Assembly: GCA_007375785.1 (NCBI GenBank)
Contig: VMEY01000022.1
Coordinates: 1 to 11,513, forward strand
Direction: 5' to 3'
Length of the DNA: 11,513 nucleotides
DNA from: Parcubacteria group bacterium Athens0416_74
Lineage (GTDB): Bacteria > Patescibacteriota > Minisyncoccia > Phycocordibacterales > UBA2100
Below the pieces are notes generated by a model. The model was not told the DNA's origin, ran no database searches, and worked only from the letters and a program-made list of their open reading frames with translations. A program made the translations under genes and the position numbers. Positions 11,114-11,513 of the stretch are shown here, one piece after another. The first letter of the stretch is position 1. Each line of letters opens with the position of its first letter.

Positions 11114-11513
11114 GGCATTTCCTCCTGGAGAAAGTCTTGCGCCGCAGGGGTACGCGGCAGTTTGAAAAATTCGGCGACCGGGGTCTGTTCGGCGATCCGG
11201 CCACGGTCGATGAAAACGATTTCCTCGGCGATGCGGCGCGCCTGGCCGAGGTTGTGGGTGGTCATCAGGATGCGCGTGCCGCTGGCGGCAATCTCGTTGA
11301 TGATGCGTTCGACCTCGCGACTGCTCGCCGGGTCGAGGCTGGCGGTGGGTTCGTCGAGGATCAGCAGTTCGGGTTCCAGCGCCCAGACGCGCGCCAGCGC
11401 CACGCGTTGCTGCTCGCCGCCGGACAATAGTCGCGCCGGACGTCCGGCGAGGTGTTCGAGGCCGACGTGCGCGAGTGAATCAAGGGCACGCCGCTGGCAT
11501 ACGTCCGTCGCAT
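11110..11513 (-). CDS. tupC: Tungstate-type ABC transporter ATPase, C-terminal part
   Basis: The 5' end lies beyond the right edge; 133 residues are visible, starting ATDVCQRRALDSLAHVGLEH. Signature LSGGEQQRVALAR (29-41), Walker B LLILDEP (49-55), D-loop SLDP (58-61) and the switch His86 in MTTHNLGQA are all present. Walker A is outside the window. It powers uptake of the ligand bound by the downstream TupA. The assignment to TupC rests on coupling to tupA (4-nt ATGA overlap); from the domain alone it could be any oxyanion or amino-acid-type ATPase. A permease gene is expected further upstream on the same strand. Confidence 0.88.
   Translation of the reverse strand, partial: ATDVCQRRALDSLAHVGLEHLAGRPARLLSGGEQQRVALARVWALEPELLILDEPTASLDPASSREVERIINEIAASGTRILMTTHNLGQARRIAEEIVFIDRGRIAEQTPVAEFFKLPRTPAAQDFLQEEMP

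Noticed and set aside
1..11513. CRISPR array, insertion sequence or rRNA gene
   Set aside because: No regularly spaced repeats with unique spacers, no transposase motifs with terminal inverted repeats, and no rRNA sequence was recognised.

Overview
The window looks like two unrelated pieces of DNA joined near position 9300. Positions 1 to about 9300 read as a Patescibacteria/CPR genome, probably Parcubacteria-like. I infer this from gene style: a 350-residue DnaX with no zinc module, a tRNA with no encoded CCA, compact core genes, and many short accessory genes. From about 9300 to 11513 the DNA is more GC-rich. It carries a proteobacterial, probably betaproteobacterial, tungstate-type ABC transporter operon plus the tail of a Fis-type regulator. 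The join falls inside the dprA reading frame and is most simply an assembly chimera.

Layout. 1-3150 is an accessory block of visibly lower GC: the start of a YdeI/OmpD-associated-like gene, a two-helix membrane protein, a short inorganic pyrophosphatase, an acidic 76-residue protein, a Nudix hydrolase, a HigA-like helix-turn-helix protein (the only plus-strand gene here) and an APH-type phosphotransferase. A short repeat with consensus TTTGGTACGACGTTCGAAC lies at each of five consecutive gene boundaries, with a weak sixth. 3153-3398 holds tRNA-Gln(TTG) and, 156 bp away, an 18-nt exact copy of its 3' end, which fits the edge of a genomic island.

3409-9300 is core: dnaX, a two-HTH orphan, a DusB-like tRNA-dihydrouridine synthase, a small plus-strand gene with its own promoter and intrinsic terminator, ftsQ, serS (broken near its 5' end) and, divergently, dprA. 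Several of these genes have an extended -10 box only 6-9 nt before the start codon, suggesting leaderless transcripts, whereas several accessory genes have strong Shine-Dalgarno sequences.

9300-11513: 3' end of a Fis-family regulator, then on the minus strand an ABC ATPase (tupC-like, 5' cut by the window edge), tupA, and a second binding-protein paralogue that seems to have lost an internal segment. These three are tightly packed (ATGA overlap, then 11 nt) and form one operon.

The most noteworthy points are the per-gene repeat in the accessory block, the tRNA-Gln 3' end duplication, the leaderless promoter pattern, and the sequence-integrity problems (serS break, dprA join, shortened binding protein).
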